From the NCBI GenBank assembly GCA_020746105.1, contig CM036621.1:49882264-49946263 (forward strand): 64,000 bases of DNA. The letters are read 5' to 3'. Position 1 is the stretch's first letter. Every line of letters starts with the position of its first letter. Position numbers and translations under genes: made by a program. Source of the stretch: Trogon surrucura (Eukaryota > Chordata > Aves > Trogoniformes > Trogonidae). This document shows, piece by piece, positions 1-14,300 of this stretch. The notes under the pieces were generated by a model. The model saw only the letters and a list, made by a program, of their open reading frames with translations, did not search any database and was not told the DNA's origin.

Positions 1-3000
1 ATTATCATCTGACAAAACGGGTGGGGTGAAATTATTTGCCCTCTGGAGATGCTTATTTATTTGGATTGACTTCAGAGGGAACCTAGAGAGTGCTAGCTGG
101 GACTTGGCTAACTAGCTGTTAGATGTGTAAAACTAGGTGTCATAAATTCACCCTCACGGCAGTTAAATGGTGAGGTGATAGTTAAACTCATCATGGGGAA
201 GGACAAAGGCAGATGGGAATGCATGCACAAAACCATTCTGGAATTTGAGTATGGCGATGGCATCTCTCACATTGGTTTCTTTAAAGACAGTGGTTGTTTT
301 GATGTACTATATGCTCCTAACAGGGATGATCTTTGTAGCATCATCCAGGGTGCTGTTGGCTAGTGGAACTCGTATACACTGTATTGAGGAGTCTGGTTAC
401 ATACCTGCACCATTAGATGATTACGTCTGAGATGAAACTGAGTGTAAAAATGACAGATTTCTCCATTTGCTCAAATAACAGAGTCAGCAATTGCTGCACA
501 AACTTGATGATACTTTCTATTCCTTCTTGTATTGCTATGGTACCTGGAATCCTTATCAAGGAACAAAGTCCTCAGAAGTATTTAACTTAATAAATATGAA
601 ACACTTTCACTTCTCTCTGCTTACCTTGCTGCTATGACAAACTGAACTAACCAACTCCGCTAAAACCCTAGTGCCACTTAAGCACAACTTTACCCAGACT
701 TATTCCTCCACCATCTCCCATTGCCTGTCTCCATTCTAGTTATTTAACCTGTGGACTTTATGGAGTTTTCTGTGATTTTTGAAGAAGGAATGGGGGAAAG
801 GGTCCCAGTCTGGAAAGGGCTTACATTAACAACATGGTCAGAAATACTTCAAGAGTCTTCCATGTTCTTACATGGTTTCTGAGTCAGGGGCATGCGAGTT
901 TTTCTCTCCTTGAGGAAGAGGCCAAAATGGCATCAGAGCCAGCTGCCTTCGGTTCCCTGTCTCAGTTAAAGCAGTTAGCTAAACCCAGGACAAGCAGATA
1001 TCCATTTACAGCTGAATTGATTCAGAATAGCTTTAGGCTTCATCTAGAGCAAGACTTCAGAGTCTGCCTCTGGATCTGCAGCTAGACAGCACAGCTGCTT
1101 TGCAAAAGGCTGGTTTCACTGAAGGAGTCTTTGTGGATTAAGATCGAATTTAGCATTTGTAGGCTTGTCAGAAGTAATGGTACAGCCTGACAAACAGCAT
1201 AGTCAATAATATAATGCAGTCTCTCTATGGACTGTAGTTCTCTGCTCTAGATGAGGTGCAGAGTCCACTTCTGGAGTTATTAGGTCTGAAGTTTCTCTTG
1301 TTCACTAACCTGTAAATTCAGAAAAACAGTTTTACTGAAGGCGGCAGGATGTAGGCAGCATATAAGACCTGACACTGCTGAATCTGGGCTCGGGAGCGTT
1401 GGTCGTGTGAATGGCATATATAGAGAGACTTCTTCTGCGGCTCATAATAGTGTCCTGCTTTCTGCTGCTGAGAGCTACTGGACTTATTTTTTGGTTTAGT
1501 GGAATTTCTGCTGAAAATGTAAGAAGTTGGAATAAATAATGAAACAAGGCCAGTGTGTTATCTTCAGTGCGTTCCCCACTATCTCTCTTGCATCTCCAGG
1601 TTCGTAGTCTTGCAGGCTGACTAGGTCTTTCTCCTCCCCCATGACCCCTAATCCATCAAACTGTCCAGATTGCTACAATTCTGAGGTTTTCTGTTCTTGC
1701 TTGGTTTGGGTTTGTGTTTTTCTTTTAAAATTGGGACAAGTCCATCTCAGTAAGAAATACCCTGACACCCAGCCAACACAAGTACAGAGCCAGCTACTAG
1801 TTATCATTTGCTGTAAACTCTTTTTCATGGAGCTCCTCCACTAGATCCACAGTTCCTTAAGAGAGCAACTGGATGTTAATCCGGCAAGCAGAAAGGGTGC
1901 AGAGAAGCTGCTGCAGCCTTTGACCAGCAACGAGCAGTCTTGATAGCATCTGTTGTGTGAGAATAAGGATTGGAAATGGCAAGGCCAGCTTTGGAACAAC
2001 TGTATCCTTGTTCCTCTACCCTTGAGGACAAGGGGGACAAGTGCCTACATGTGTTGGATTTTGTTAGCTGGATCCAGTTGCTGTGTTGAGTTAATGAAGG
2101 TCATGTTAGTTTGTGGAATGCTGGGAAAGCAGGAGAAGCTGAAACCAAGTTGGCCCATCCCCAGGCAAACTGGTTTTAACCAGGAAAAAGTCAGAGAATG
2201 CGAAGAAACTTCTTGTACATCACCTCAGGCGGTTATGTATTCTGTTTCCTAGTTACATTTTTTTTTTCCTGGTATCAATTCCAAAACAAACAAATGAAGG
2301 GGGAGAGAGCGACACACAGACACACACACACAAAAAAGCATTCCTTAAAATAACCCTTTAACATCTTAGGCCAAATTCTCTTCTCCTCAGGCCTGAAGAT
2401 ACAGTCCGTCTGTGTTGATATGGGTAGAGAGCACCCCAGATATATGCTGTAATGATTGTGAAATGAAACTGATCCCTTTTTACTCAGAAGCTGAATCTTA
2501 AGACTGTAGCATGTATTAGGCACGACACTAAATAACAGGATAGATAAATGGGCACGGCAGGTACAGACCTCCTCGCTTACTGCTGTTGCACGTTTTTCTT
2601 ACACTGGATAAAAGTGCATCGGGCAAAAAGGGACCTTGGAACTGTGTAGGATCTGCGGGCACAGCTCTGATGGAAGGGGTAATACTAAGTCTGTTGAAAC
2701 AGTAACTTGAGTGTTTAGGAGTTTAGCACAAGTGTCTCCTGTTGGGCTTTACTGGGAGAAATGCCACAGCCAAACACGGTTCCTGGGGTGTCTCAGTTAG
2801 CTTACCTACCTTGTGCACGCTGAAACCCCAGCCCTCCAGTACTGACTGCAAGATTTCACTTCACTAGGGCATTTGCAATGCACGATTGTTAGACTGCAAT
2901 GTTTGAATAAACTTTCTTTTTTTGGCTGTGGGTGATCACATCCACTTTCCCCTCCTACTCTGTTATTGTAGTCTTTTAACTAACTTTTGACTCCAAAAAT

Positions 3001-5164
3001 TTAGGGAGTTTATCATGCCCCACTTTGGAACTGACCATTTGATCGTTTGACCACGCTTGAGAGCAAAAGCAGAAGACATTTCTCAACTTCCCCACACCTC
3101 TGCCCTGTATGTCATCTTGTTTCAAGCTCCTCTGTACAACTCTTAAAGTGCTATATAAGGTTCTGAAAAGTATCGTGTTACTTGGCTCGATGCTTAAGGC
3201 AGTAGGGCGCGCAGCCTCTTTGGTGTGCTCCCGTAGCCAGTGGAAACAAGGGTAAGCCAGCTCGTGTACATCTTCGCTTTGGCAAGGATGATCAGAGCCA
3301 TAGCTAAGCAAGAAATCAGCATTCCCTCTGCAAGTAAAAGGTCAGGAATGCAGAAAGCTCACTGCCTTTTTAAGAAAATCGAAAATTTGCCTTCCCTTTT
3401 TTTTCCAAAGAGAGGGCAAATCTGAGGATAACAATCCCATTTTCTGGTTTGCATTTGGCTGAGAATGTGTCATCTACTCTATTTAAGGAATAGCCACGTG
3501 TAATATTTTGAAAAGGTGGTAAGCTCTGGGTCAAATCCATTCCATTCAGTCCTGCCGTTTGCTTGACTCACCAGTGGGCAACAATGTTTGGTATCCAGCT
3601 GATGTTCGTGTTCTTTCCTGCACCTAAATTCTCCAGCCAGCAGATAAAGATAGGGTAGATACAAAACCTATCAGCACAGGCATTTCCTCATTAAAACCTG
3701 TGGTGCTGGGCTCTAGGGCAAACAGTGTTCTGATGAGTTCAGGATGTTGTGATATTTTTCGAGCAAGGACATCCAAACCCAAGCTAAGAAGAGAAGAGCA
3801 TAGCTTCACCAATAGGAGCACATCTATGTACATATATATGTGTCTGTGTGTACCTTTTCTATCCAAAAGCACAGGCACAACTGTACTCTTATCAGTCTTG
3901 CCATGAGAGTGGGTGGGAAACTATTCACTGAAGTTTTTTTCCTGCTGGAAGCCTTTGGTGTCTCGAAATCAAAGCTCTCTGCAGATGTGTGCAAGTCTTG
4001 ATGAGATATGAATTGAGAAGGTTTCTAAAGTCCAGATGGAATTTCTGATGAGAACAGATGCGTGATCAACACGCTTGCCAGCTTAGCAGGTAGAGGCTCT
4101 AGCAGTGCCATGGAGAGCTTGGGCTCGGTCAACCTGAGCGAGTACTCGAAGTGTCACTGTAGATGCCGAAGGGAGGTAGAGGTTCTTCCTTCTCCTTGAA
4201 TCAGGATCTGCTTCAGTTTTGCCATTTTCTCAAGGAGAGCCTTGACGTTTTCTGTATAATGCAACCTCTCTTTAAAGCCAGTGCTAATCATGCTCTGTGT
4301 TTATAGAGATAGAGAATAAAATGTATTCAGTATTAGATAGGGTTTTGTTCTGTACCTCTTCAAGTAGATACTTATTTAGCACTTGTAGTTACTTTTTCTT
4401 TGCAAATTACTATTAATGACCTATTTTACCTTAAATTAACATCCAAATCTAGGGTTGGATTTTGGTGGTTTTGTGTGCGGGTCTTTTTTTCCTTGATGTT
4501 TTCTTTTTGTTTCTGTTTTCCCCAATCAATGTATTGTTTGCAATATGAGAAAAACTTACTGTATTGACACAAATGAATTTTCGTTCTCTGCGTAGTATCC
4601 AGCCATACTTTTCTTTTAACATTGGAAGTAATGAGTCATGGAATCAACAGCACGTGATGTGGTCTTTGTGAAAGACATCTCAACTGGCATGGGGTCATTA
4701 GCATTAGAAATTTCTTCCCACTCGCTTGAACAATTTCTCTTTTGTGCAAACATATGCAAAGTCCTGCCTGCCTTTTTAAATTTTTTTTTTTCTCGTAGCC
4801 TGTGTCAAACTTCAGTTTTTGCTTGAATTTATGTTCCAAGTTTTTCTACATCAGTTTCCTTGAGCCCAACACTAGAGAACTTAAAGGATGTACAGAGGTA
4901 TTTTTTCTGAAAGGCTCATAAAGAGGCAGGCTGCTACTACTAGCTTGACTGAAAATGTATGGAGTGAAAATTGTGCAAGTTTTGTCACAAGCAGATGTAT
5001 CTTGTCCCTGTTAGAGAAGGCGCTGGCTTTACAAATGCTGGGATTCCTGTAAGCAGTGTGTGTCACTTTACGCTGAATTAGGATTTGTTTCTGGTTCCAT
5101 GGATTTCAGCACATGGACATTAATCTCCAACATTAATCAATTTATTGTCGCCGAAACCCCATCA

Positions 5165-5220
5165 GATAAAGAATTACAACCTCTATTTTGTAGATGAACT
5201 GAGTTGCAAAGAGATTTAGA
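5165..5220 (-). mobile_element. Possible MIR-like SINE fragment
   Basis: CAACCTCTATTTTGTAGATG followed by AACTGAGTTGCAAAGAG resembles the reversed MIR block CCCATTTTACAGATGAGGAAACTGAGGCACAGAG. Short, so only moderately supported. Confidence 0.5.
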
Positions 5221-7840
5221 TTCCCGTTTAAATGTGTGCTTAGGCACCTAAGGATGCAACTAGATGCCAAGTAAGATTTATGAAAGTGCCTTAACTGATT
5301 TTGAGTGGAAGTTTAGGGGCCAGAGGAACCAGGGGCTTTTATAAATGCAGCCAGGCATTGAAGTACTTACAGCAGCCTCATGCTGACTTCCTTGGGTCTC
5401 CCCTGTGTTTGAGAGCAGAGCTAGAGCTGAACCTGGACTTGCACCTCATGGTAGGGAGAAAATGCATGCAGGAGATAAAAGCTGTGTCCTTGAGGGGTCT
5501 TTGGCTTGCATATGTGGGCATACGCAGCCACGATTCCCCCCTTTCCATTTGTTCCCAGCCTTGTACTTCTCTCAGCAACCCCTTTCCCACCTTGGATTAT
5601 TTTTCAGCTGGGTTGCTTCCAGACACGGCAGAGAGTATTGCTGCAGGACCCAGGGAGGTGTAGTGGCCACAGAGTTCCTGTAGCCCCATCGTGACTGGGA
5701 GGCCAGAAACACAGTGAAGGCTTCTGAATTAACCATCTGTGCCAAAGAAGGGAGTAGGAGGTGCAGCTGTTTCACCCTCCAAAGTATGGTGTAACTGTGC
5801 CATCATACAGTTAAGGACATACAAAGGTTTCAAATATTTGTGCTTTTTTTTTTTTTTCAGATTCATTTCTTTTCTTAAAAATGCCTGTTTCAGAAATTCC
5901 TTGATTTAAATGAGTTCAGTGCTTCAGTACAGAAGACCAGCTCGAGACTAGTTTGCATCCTTACAACCTGCTGGGAACGAGCTTGCTGTAGAAACTGCTA
6001 GGTGGAAATGACAAGTAATAAATTTGTCGAAAAAGGCAGCTTGTGAGCAGGACCAGAATGAAATTCGAGTCAAGTTAGATGAAAATGTTGGGGGAGAAAA
6101 CACTTCAGCAACATTGAAATGGCTTTTGATGTTTGAAAGTAGAAAACATTTCCATGTTTGTTTCAAAATGATGTATTTCAGTTCAAAAGGGCCAGCACTT
6201 GAAAGGGGGAGGTTATACAACTTCAGAAATGTTTGATTTTTTTTTTTTCTCAAATAAATGTCTTGAGTCAACTCAAATTATTTTCATAGCAAATGAAACA
6301 TTTCTGTTTGTTTGACCTATGTAATTATTTCTTTCTTTTTGTCTTCAGTAGTCACTGCAAAAACTCTTTTTCCTTATGTCTCCTACCAGAACTGAGAGTT
6401 GGAGACTGGAATATTCCACCTCCATGTGTGCGGGGTGCAGCTGCCTAAAATAAATCTCCCAAGTTTTAAGCATCTCAGGCTCTGCCTCGTGGTAATGCTT
6501 TGTTCTTACCCTAGAGTGAGAATCCCCTGTTGATGATGTCTTTAAGGAAGCCAGTGATCTCAAAGCCTCAGGCCAGAAACTTGACAACGGTGTAGTAAGG
6601 AGGCATTGCGTATATACGAACAAGTTGATGAACAAGACTGATTAGCATATATGCATGAATAATAGTAGTTGTGAATGCTCGGGAACATTAAAAGAAATCA
6701 ATGGATTCAGTGTGCTCAGGAAATCAGATAAATGAAGCATCGCATGTGATACATAAAATACTGTGTCCTATCTGGGAGTATGCGCGCTGCCTTCCCGAAC
6801 TCCTCAGATCAAATTTGGCACCAGGGTGGTTGAATCTGACGTGGTTCTGATCGTAACCTTTGCAGCTAGAGTTGTGCAGGTACATACGCTTGATGAGAAT
6901 GTGACAAGAGAAAATTGAATGTAAAGTCTGCTAGACAGCCAATAAATTTGTTTTATATCTTTATCTTTTCCTTGCTTGGCAATTATTTCAGCAGGTGCTG
7001 AACTACTTTCTGCTTGCCGTGAGAAAGGGTACTCAAATGACCTGCTGTAAATTCTTGATATTTCCTGTATTTATGAGAAGACATAATCATCTGAGGAACT
7101 TGTATATTTAGTGTGGGTTAAGACAATTTTTTAAATAATGCCTTTTTTTTTTGTTTTGAAGAACAAGATTGGTCATAACTAGTGGTAGATTACTTAGTAC
7201 TATATAACTGAAATGTATTCATGTTGTCACTAGACCTCTGTTACCTATTTTTAAAACAGTGAGGCAGAGTTGTCACTCAGGTCCTTCTACATTATTTGTT
7301 GTAAGTCAGGAGGCTGTTGGTGACAGCATATCACTATTAGTTTATAACTCTCCTAAGTTATGATTTTTAGAACCATAAAGCAAAAGTTGCAGGATTTCAG
7401 AGGCTGATTATAGAGAGAAGTTTGTTATTTCTCATGCTTAAATTTGCTGGGTAAGTCAAAACAGCCAAGTAGGAGATCCAGAATGGGAATGGTGTGCGGT
7501 TAAACACTGAAAAATCTCTACCTCTTCTATACAGGAGAGCTATTAAACTATTGCCTGTTGTACATTAGTATTCTGTGTTTGTTATCTGAAATGCTACTAT
7601 GGGCAGTGGTTTGAGCAGGCTATTACCATTTCTGACTTCATGCTACAGCGTTCTCGCTTGTCTGCACAGTTGACCCGATCCTGTATGTCATCAGGGAGGA
7701 GATGTTTAACTTGTGACACTACTAATCCTTTCCTGAAGGCTTTTCGTTCTTCCTGCACATTGTCCTTTCACTGCTTTTGTGAGCTGGAACATGCTTTCTC
7801 AGCCCAATGATGAATTCATGTAATTACCTATGTATGTACC

Positions 7841-7904
7841 GAAGTCCTGTTGACTTTAAAGTTAAAGATCAGTGATTGCTTAAGTATTGCACTGAATCAG
7901 GACC
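7841..7904. repeat. Half of a palindromic repeat, GCTTAAGT...TGAATCAGGACC type
   Basis: GAAGTCCTGTTGACTTTAAA, then GATTGCTTAAGTATTGCACT and GAATCAGGACC is the opposite arm of the same palindromic family seen at 22563, where GATTCAG and GCACTTAAG occur in reverse order. The core TTGACTTTAA corresponds to the usual TTGACTTCAATGG centre. Degenerate and probably old. Confidence 0.55.
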
Positions 7905-9039
7905 CTCGGGCGTTTTCACATGCACAAACCAACTTGGAAATTGGTCCACCTTGTTGTCGTTCTCCACCGATGGGAACGAGGAGCAGGGTCAGGACGCTCC
8001 AGGAGCCCGGCGGTTGCTGCAGGCACCTGGCTGTGCCCAGGGACAACTGGGAGCATGGCAGCCCAACGGGGGCTTGTCACCCCCCAGGTAAATCTGCGGG
8101 CCACAGCTGGCCCGTGTGTCTTTCATTAACACAAGCGGGAAACAAATCGTGATGTTGGACAAAGCTCAGAGTGTGTATTTGGTTAATCCAATTCTAGAAA
8201 GCCTCATTAGTCCGTGTGCAGGTATGAGTTATGCAAAAGCACATGTCCACACCAGGAATCTGCATCCCAGTATAGCTCTTCGTATCTGTGTGTGTGTGTA
8301 CCTCTGCAGAAACCATGAGCAGGAGCTTGTGGTGTGGTCCTTTCTTTCCCAGCCAAGCTCTCATGCAAGGATATGGATGATTTTCCGTGTGCCTCTTAAA
8401 AATGTGCTTGTCTCGACATTTTTATTTTGCTGGTATAAATACACCTAATGCACTGTGATAGTGCTGTGTTTTATAGACAAGGCTGCCCTGCTGTCAAGCC
8501 CAGAGAGTCTAGATTGGTGTGTGTAGGCATCAAGCCTTCAGAGAATATGATTGTCCTCAGCTGGAATGACTGACAGTCCTGAGAATCACATCTGAATTAC
8601 AAAAAGCCCTGGGTCTCCAGTCCATAAACCAGTCATAACCCAGTATATATTCCCTGTGGAGGTTCATGTGTGATCCTTTCTAATATAGTTTGCGCTCGGA
8701 ATAGAGTTAAATCTTTGACAAGAGGGGAGATGTTGCTGTTGGAGCAGTTCAAGTCTGAGCTTTTGCTGGAGCTCTGTGGCATTGCTTTCCCAGGCTGATG
8801 ATGGAGGAGTGGACTTGTGCTTTCTCCATTCCTTCAGAAGCCATCCGTGCAGCTTCCTCAGTGCTTTGATATTCTGCCAGCTGAGGAAGGGAAGAGGCAT
8901 TTATAAATATTTCTGGTAATACAGTAAGTACTCTCACATGTTTTGCTCACTCATTTTCCGTATCCAGAAATCTATCCGACCAGAATCGGTTCACTCTCTT
9001 TTATTAGCAGAAATAGATCCACAACAATTAAAATTGATT

Positions 9040-9096
9040 TAAAAGAAAAAAAAAGGGATTAAAAAAAAAAAAGAAAAATAAGAGAAGCAGCAGCAA
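9040..9096. repeat. A-rich low-complexity tract
   Basis: Two interrupted A runs (AAAAGAAAAAAAAAGGG and A12GAAAAATAAG) with no recognisable element upstream on either strand. Confidence 0.85.
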
Positions 9097-11339
9097 ACAC
9101 AACATCATATCGACTGACTGTGTGTATATTCACACTGGCTTCCAATTCATGGATAATTACCCCTCAGAGATTGTGTGCTATGTACAGTACAGTGATGGAA
9201 TTATGCACCTTAAAGAGCTTTAGTGGGGCTCTTAGGATGCCAAATTCTTTCTTTTTTTTTTCTTTTTTTTTTTTTCATTGCAGTTAGTGGTGATTTTTAA
9301 ACGCATGTGACCCATCCTCAGTAGCAGAGTACGGCATCTCAGTAATGCTTCGTGGGTCTGGGTCTCACTTTTCTTGAATGGACGTAATAAAAGAAGAGTA
9401 GCTGTGAGATGAAATCTGGGGCATGGTCGGAGGATATTTTGGGATTGCTGACCTTTGTAAGTGAGGGGAAAGGCTAGTGGAACTCAGGTGTTACTTGTTC
9501 TGTTTGGCAGCAGGTACCCTGACAGGGTTTACTGCAGGGGAAGAGGGTTTGAAAGAAACTGTGGGTACAAGTCAGTAGAAAAACAGAGTGTTAATCTGGC
9601 TGGTCATGGATCCCCTTACTTGAACACTAAAAACCAGTGGCGATGGTTTCTTCAACCTCTTTGTCAGAGTCAACCGAACTGTTTTGATTTGCAGTTTCAC
9701 ACACGAAAATTAAAATATTGCCCGTAAATTTCAGGCTAAATTGTTTTTTGGCAGAGTGATAAGCAAGTAAAAAACAGGGCCTCGTCGTAGGAAGTGTCGA
9801 GCAATCTTAATTTTAGGCAGAGATACCAGCTCCTCCTAGAGGAAAAGAGCCAGTACGTAAATAGCTCCCAACAGATCCTTTACCAAAGGAGACAAAAGGG
9901 TGACATGCAGAAGTTGCTGCTAATGCCGGATTTAAACTTTCCAATGGGAATGCATCCTGTATGCGAGGTTTGAGTTTGTCTGTACAATGCGACTTCATGT
10001 TCAGGCAGGAGTGTTTCTTGATACTCTCTGATATTTTGGAGGTATTAACAGCTCTCCACATTCATTGGAGCTCTTTGGAAAACATCTCCAAAGGTACTAT
10101 CATGGGAGTTGAAAAAGAAGGTACCTTCTGGAACACAGCAATGGGGAATGTTGTTGCAGGGCTGCTGTACTCCCCTGTGGCAGGCACTTGTTCTTTGACT
10201 GCAGCTCTGTTTATGGGTTTTTATCTTTTGTTGATGTCTTTAATGAATGTTTAGTAACAGTGAGTGCTGCTTCATATCTCATTCCACCAGCCTGGACCAG
10301 CAGGCTGTTGTGTTAAAGGGAGGGTTCCCAAAGGCAACCTGTTGCTCAAAAAGAGACTCTAGCTGGGACAGATTGTAGCAGCTACAAGGTCCCAGCAGCT
10401 CCCCTGCTCAAGAAAGAGTGAAGGTGGATGTGGGAATGCTCCAGGAGTAGATTTGTGTGTACAAGCAAGCCCTCTCCTCCTATCCCACCTTCCTTAGGAG
10501 GAGTGTCCCCACCTCTCCCCATAGAACCCAGGCTGCAGAAGCTAGAACAAGGCAAACAAGCACCTTCCTTGATGCTGCCCAGCCTCAACCCCTTAATAAA
10601 ACAAAGGACGCACGCTGCTTGATCGTTTACCGAAGACAAACAAATGAAATAGTTCGCCCGTCTGTCAGAGGCCCGTACGTGGTGGTTGAATGTGCAGTTT
10701 CCACGGACTAGCTGAGTTCATGGGACGTGTTTGGGAGAGTACTGAATGTATCTCCTGAGGAAGCACCCGATGCTTCAGTCCGTGAATCTGTTGTCTCCAT
10801 GTTCTTAACTCCTCAGGAACAGCAGGTAGTGCTCAAGGGCACTTGCAGCATCTTTCAGCTTGTTTGGTGATGGTGCATAGCAGGAGCTGCTCAGCAGTCT
10901 GAGATACTTCAGCTTAGGGTTTGGTCCCGCAGGTCCATCCTCGTTTGAGCAGTCAATGGGGGCATCTGCTCAGCACTCTTGGGTACTGTGGTGAAAGCGT
11001 GGTGGGTGCTTTTGGTGTTTAAGTGGTCGATCAGAGAAAATATGTGTGTGAATCCCTGTTCTTATTGTTTTAATCTAACTTGAGGAAATGTTCCTTACTT
11101 GTTAGATATGTAAATTTTTAGATACCTAATTATCTGTTTTACTTGCCAACTCCCTCCAACCCCTTTCTTCCACAATCCCACCACCCTCTTCCCTTCTCTT
11201 TCCCTTAAATACGTGTAAATGATGAGTAGCAAATCTTCTCATAGAATTCTTCAGGAATATTTACTGTAGGGTTTTGCTTTTGTTTGCTTTTCTGGTGACT
11301 TGGAGATGGCATGGTGAGAAAAGAAACATGTGAGCTAAA

Positions 11340-11560
11340 CCTGTTGGTTTGAACATTGTGTCAGAAAATATCCATAAATTGCAAGTTACTACACAGATGT
11401 ATAGATTTAATGAGACTGTGTAATGCCATTTATTTATGCTAAAGAATCTGACACATACGGCACTGGAAAAAAGTTAATACTCTAAGAGTTATTTTATATT
11501 TTTCCATTGCCATCTGTCACTGCCTACATAATAATGATACAGGTGAAAGCCTAGCACTGC
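11340..11560. promoter_or_regulatory. Candidate conserved non-coding element
   Basis: Repeat-free stretch with CCATAAATTGCAAG, TGCCATTTATTTATGC and CTACATAATAATGATACAGG. Similar texture to the other two candidate blocks; no direct evidence of function. Confidence 0.25.
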
Positions 11561-14185
11561 TTAAAAAAAAATAATCAGAATGAATAGTCATTTAAATATC
11601 TTGCTGCTTTAATAGCTGGTGTGTTTTAAGTTGTGGGAAGGAGACAACAGAGATACCCTCCCCCCATTTTTAGTATAATAAATTTGGGGTTTAAACAGAT
11701 TTAGATGCTTGAAGTGACTTCTGAAAGTGGAAAATGATTATAAACTGTCCTGTCCTTTAAATTTGGGTAAGTTAAGGGACTAAACCAGATTCTTCCATCC
11801 CTGTAGCATACTGTCAGTGTCTGGTTCTTCAAGTAGCCCTTTCATGTGCATCTTTAGAGATAGGTGAGGTTTTGTGCTCTGATCCTGCCTTAATGTGCTG
11901 AATTCAGTACTGCTGGGGTCTCTGAACTGTGAGTAGGTCTCTCTAGATCCCAGATCCCCATATCCTCGTCCCCATGGGCCATCTGAAAACAGTAAATAAA
12001 AAAAAAAATGTAAGGGAAATACACTTTTCCAGCTGTCTTGGATAAAAATACACGTCTCAAAGCAGCACCATGCTGACAGAACTTGGCACTTACAAAGACA
12101 TCGGTGTTGAAGCCTTTTCCTTCAACTTTATGCAGTCATAGTGTGGTTAGGCAATGTTGCTTTCCTTTTTTTTTTTTTCGTTTTAATCACGGTGGAGTCC
12201 AACACAGCAATGACTACGAAGTGCGTGGTGAGAAATCCCTACGCTCAGATGTTTGCAGTGATCTATTTGCAAATGGTCCTGCTCATGGGGATGTGCCCAT
12301 TGCTTTACATCAACCACCCACCTCCAAGGGTGCAGACAAGGCTTTGACTCGAATAAACAAATGAAACAGGTTTTGTTGTTAATCTCCTTTTTACAATATA
12401 GTGACAGAAAATATTTTTATGGCAGGTGCTTATCCTATAATTTTCCATGGGTTGATGAGTCATGGGAGGTGCCTCCTTTAGTGGAGGAGGTCATGGTAGG
12501 TCAGGCTGCATTAAGATGATTTATATGATTAGAAATAAATACACGTTTTCCTGAAAGCTGTGAATGATCCAAAGGTGTATCTTTGTAATGAGCTTTTGCT
12601 TATTTAAAATAATGTCTGTAGTGGTAAAAATGCCAAAAAATGAAACAAAGTGCCTAGTTCAGACCCAGAGAAGTAATTTCATTGGCTTGAAACAACTTTT
12701 TCATGTGTGTTTTTGAATATAGTGCAGATGCCTAATGGAAAGTTCATTACAAATGAAATAATCATTACTGTTATAATTACTGCTCCTTGCGTGTGTTGGA
12801 AAGCATTTTAGTAAGTCGTGTGCTTTTTAAGAAGCAGAGATGACAATGAGTGAGCAATAAGTTTTTTGTCACTTTAAGTGGATGTTATAAATCACTTTAT
12901 TTTTGTTTGTAAGAGACAGTCCATATATAGCTGTAGTATGTCAGCATTTTCCATTACAATCTTATAGTTTTGGGTACCATATAGAGCTCTCAGCAGCCTC
13001 TTGGAAAATCCACTTAGAGGTGAATGTTGTGTCATTGCTCAGTGAGCACACATTTCTTCTGCTCCCCTATTAGAATTTGAACCAGTTTTAAAACTAAAAA
13101 GGTGTTCATGGTTTAATGTTTTGAGAGAGTGTTTTGCTATAGAAGTGAGCCTGATTTTAATTTGTCCTCCTCACTCTGCTTTCCAGCATGCCTCAGAAAT
13201 AACTCTGCTGAAGTAAAAAAGAGCCGTAGTAGGAGAGGACACTGGCAGTATTTAATGTACATGTTGCAGACATTAAGAGACCTGCTTCAGATCTGCAAAG
13301 GGAAAGGGCTGTGAAAGACCACCCACATCACCGAATCCTGCTGCCTGCAGTTCATGGTAACTGTGAGATCAAAGTTTACAGTGGAAAGGGGCCCTGGAGA
13401 ACACCTGCTATGCACCGCAGCCCCCCCAACATCACCTGCCTGTCTGTAACAAGCATAAAGTCATTAAGACAAAGGCAGAAAGTCTTGGTGATGATGATAT
13501 GCAGCAGGAGAGCACAAGGGCCGACCAGGTGTTGCGTACAGGCAGAAAGTTTGCTAGATGGCATTTACCTGGGAAAGTGTGCTTCGGGCAACCAACAAAA
13601 GGAGAAGAAAAGTTAAAATCTGACTCCCTCTCACCCCAGCAAAACAAAAAGTAGCAGAACAAATGAATGGGTATCCAACAACTGACCTTAGGGAAAAATC
13701 CATGAGTCCAAGCCTGATAACTGGCTTGGCTTGAGTGTCAGTGGAAGGGACAGCAGCTGGAAGCTGAGTACGTCTGTGTTCCACTCGTCTTTCCCAGGGG
13801 CCAGGTTCTGAAGGATGGGGGACACGGCCGTGAGGAAGCTCTGCCTCGTACCTGTAGGGAATGGGCAAAAACCTTGAATTACGTTAAACACAATACTGGT
13901 TGCACCACAATTACTTTGTATTATAGGCAAAAAAGGAGGGGGAGGATAGGTCATTGGAAGTACTTTTCCTACCCTGGCATATGAACGTGACTCTCACTTG
14001 TGTAAGTACAAATTGTGTAGATGAGTTTGTAGGCGAAATTTGGCCTGAGGTCCTTCTGGAGAGGAATCTTGCAGCACTGAGCAATCGTATATATTCAGTT
14101 AAGAGTTCTTAGTCTTGCCAGACGGAGATGTGCAGCATGAGTGGCTTGTAGTAAGCAAATAGTTGTGCCCAAAGGCTGGGAATTG

Positions 14186-14300
14186 TGGGGCAAATTCTGG
14201 TCTAGATACTGCCATCCTTATTTATACCAAGATACGCCTTACTCGGTGTCTCAGCCTTTGGACTTCAGCAGGGTTCTCACTGAATGCGACTCAGAAATCA
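14186..14300. repeat. Possible palindromic repeat relic
   Basis: GGGGCAAATTCTGGTC, TTATTTATACCAAGATA, TTGGACTTCAGCAGGGTTCT occur in the order expected of the palindromic family with CAAATTCTG ends, a TTTACACCAG arm and a TTGACTTCAATGG centre. Strongly diverged. Confidence 0.4.

Noticed and set aside
12452-12500. TGAGTCA (AP-1-like) next to a CCTCC/GGAGG hairpin
   Set aside because: A seven-base motif and a five-base stem are expected by chance many times in a window this size.
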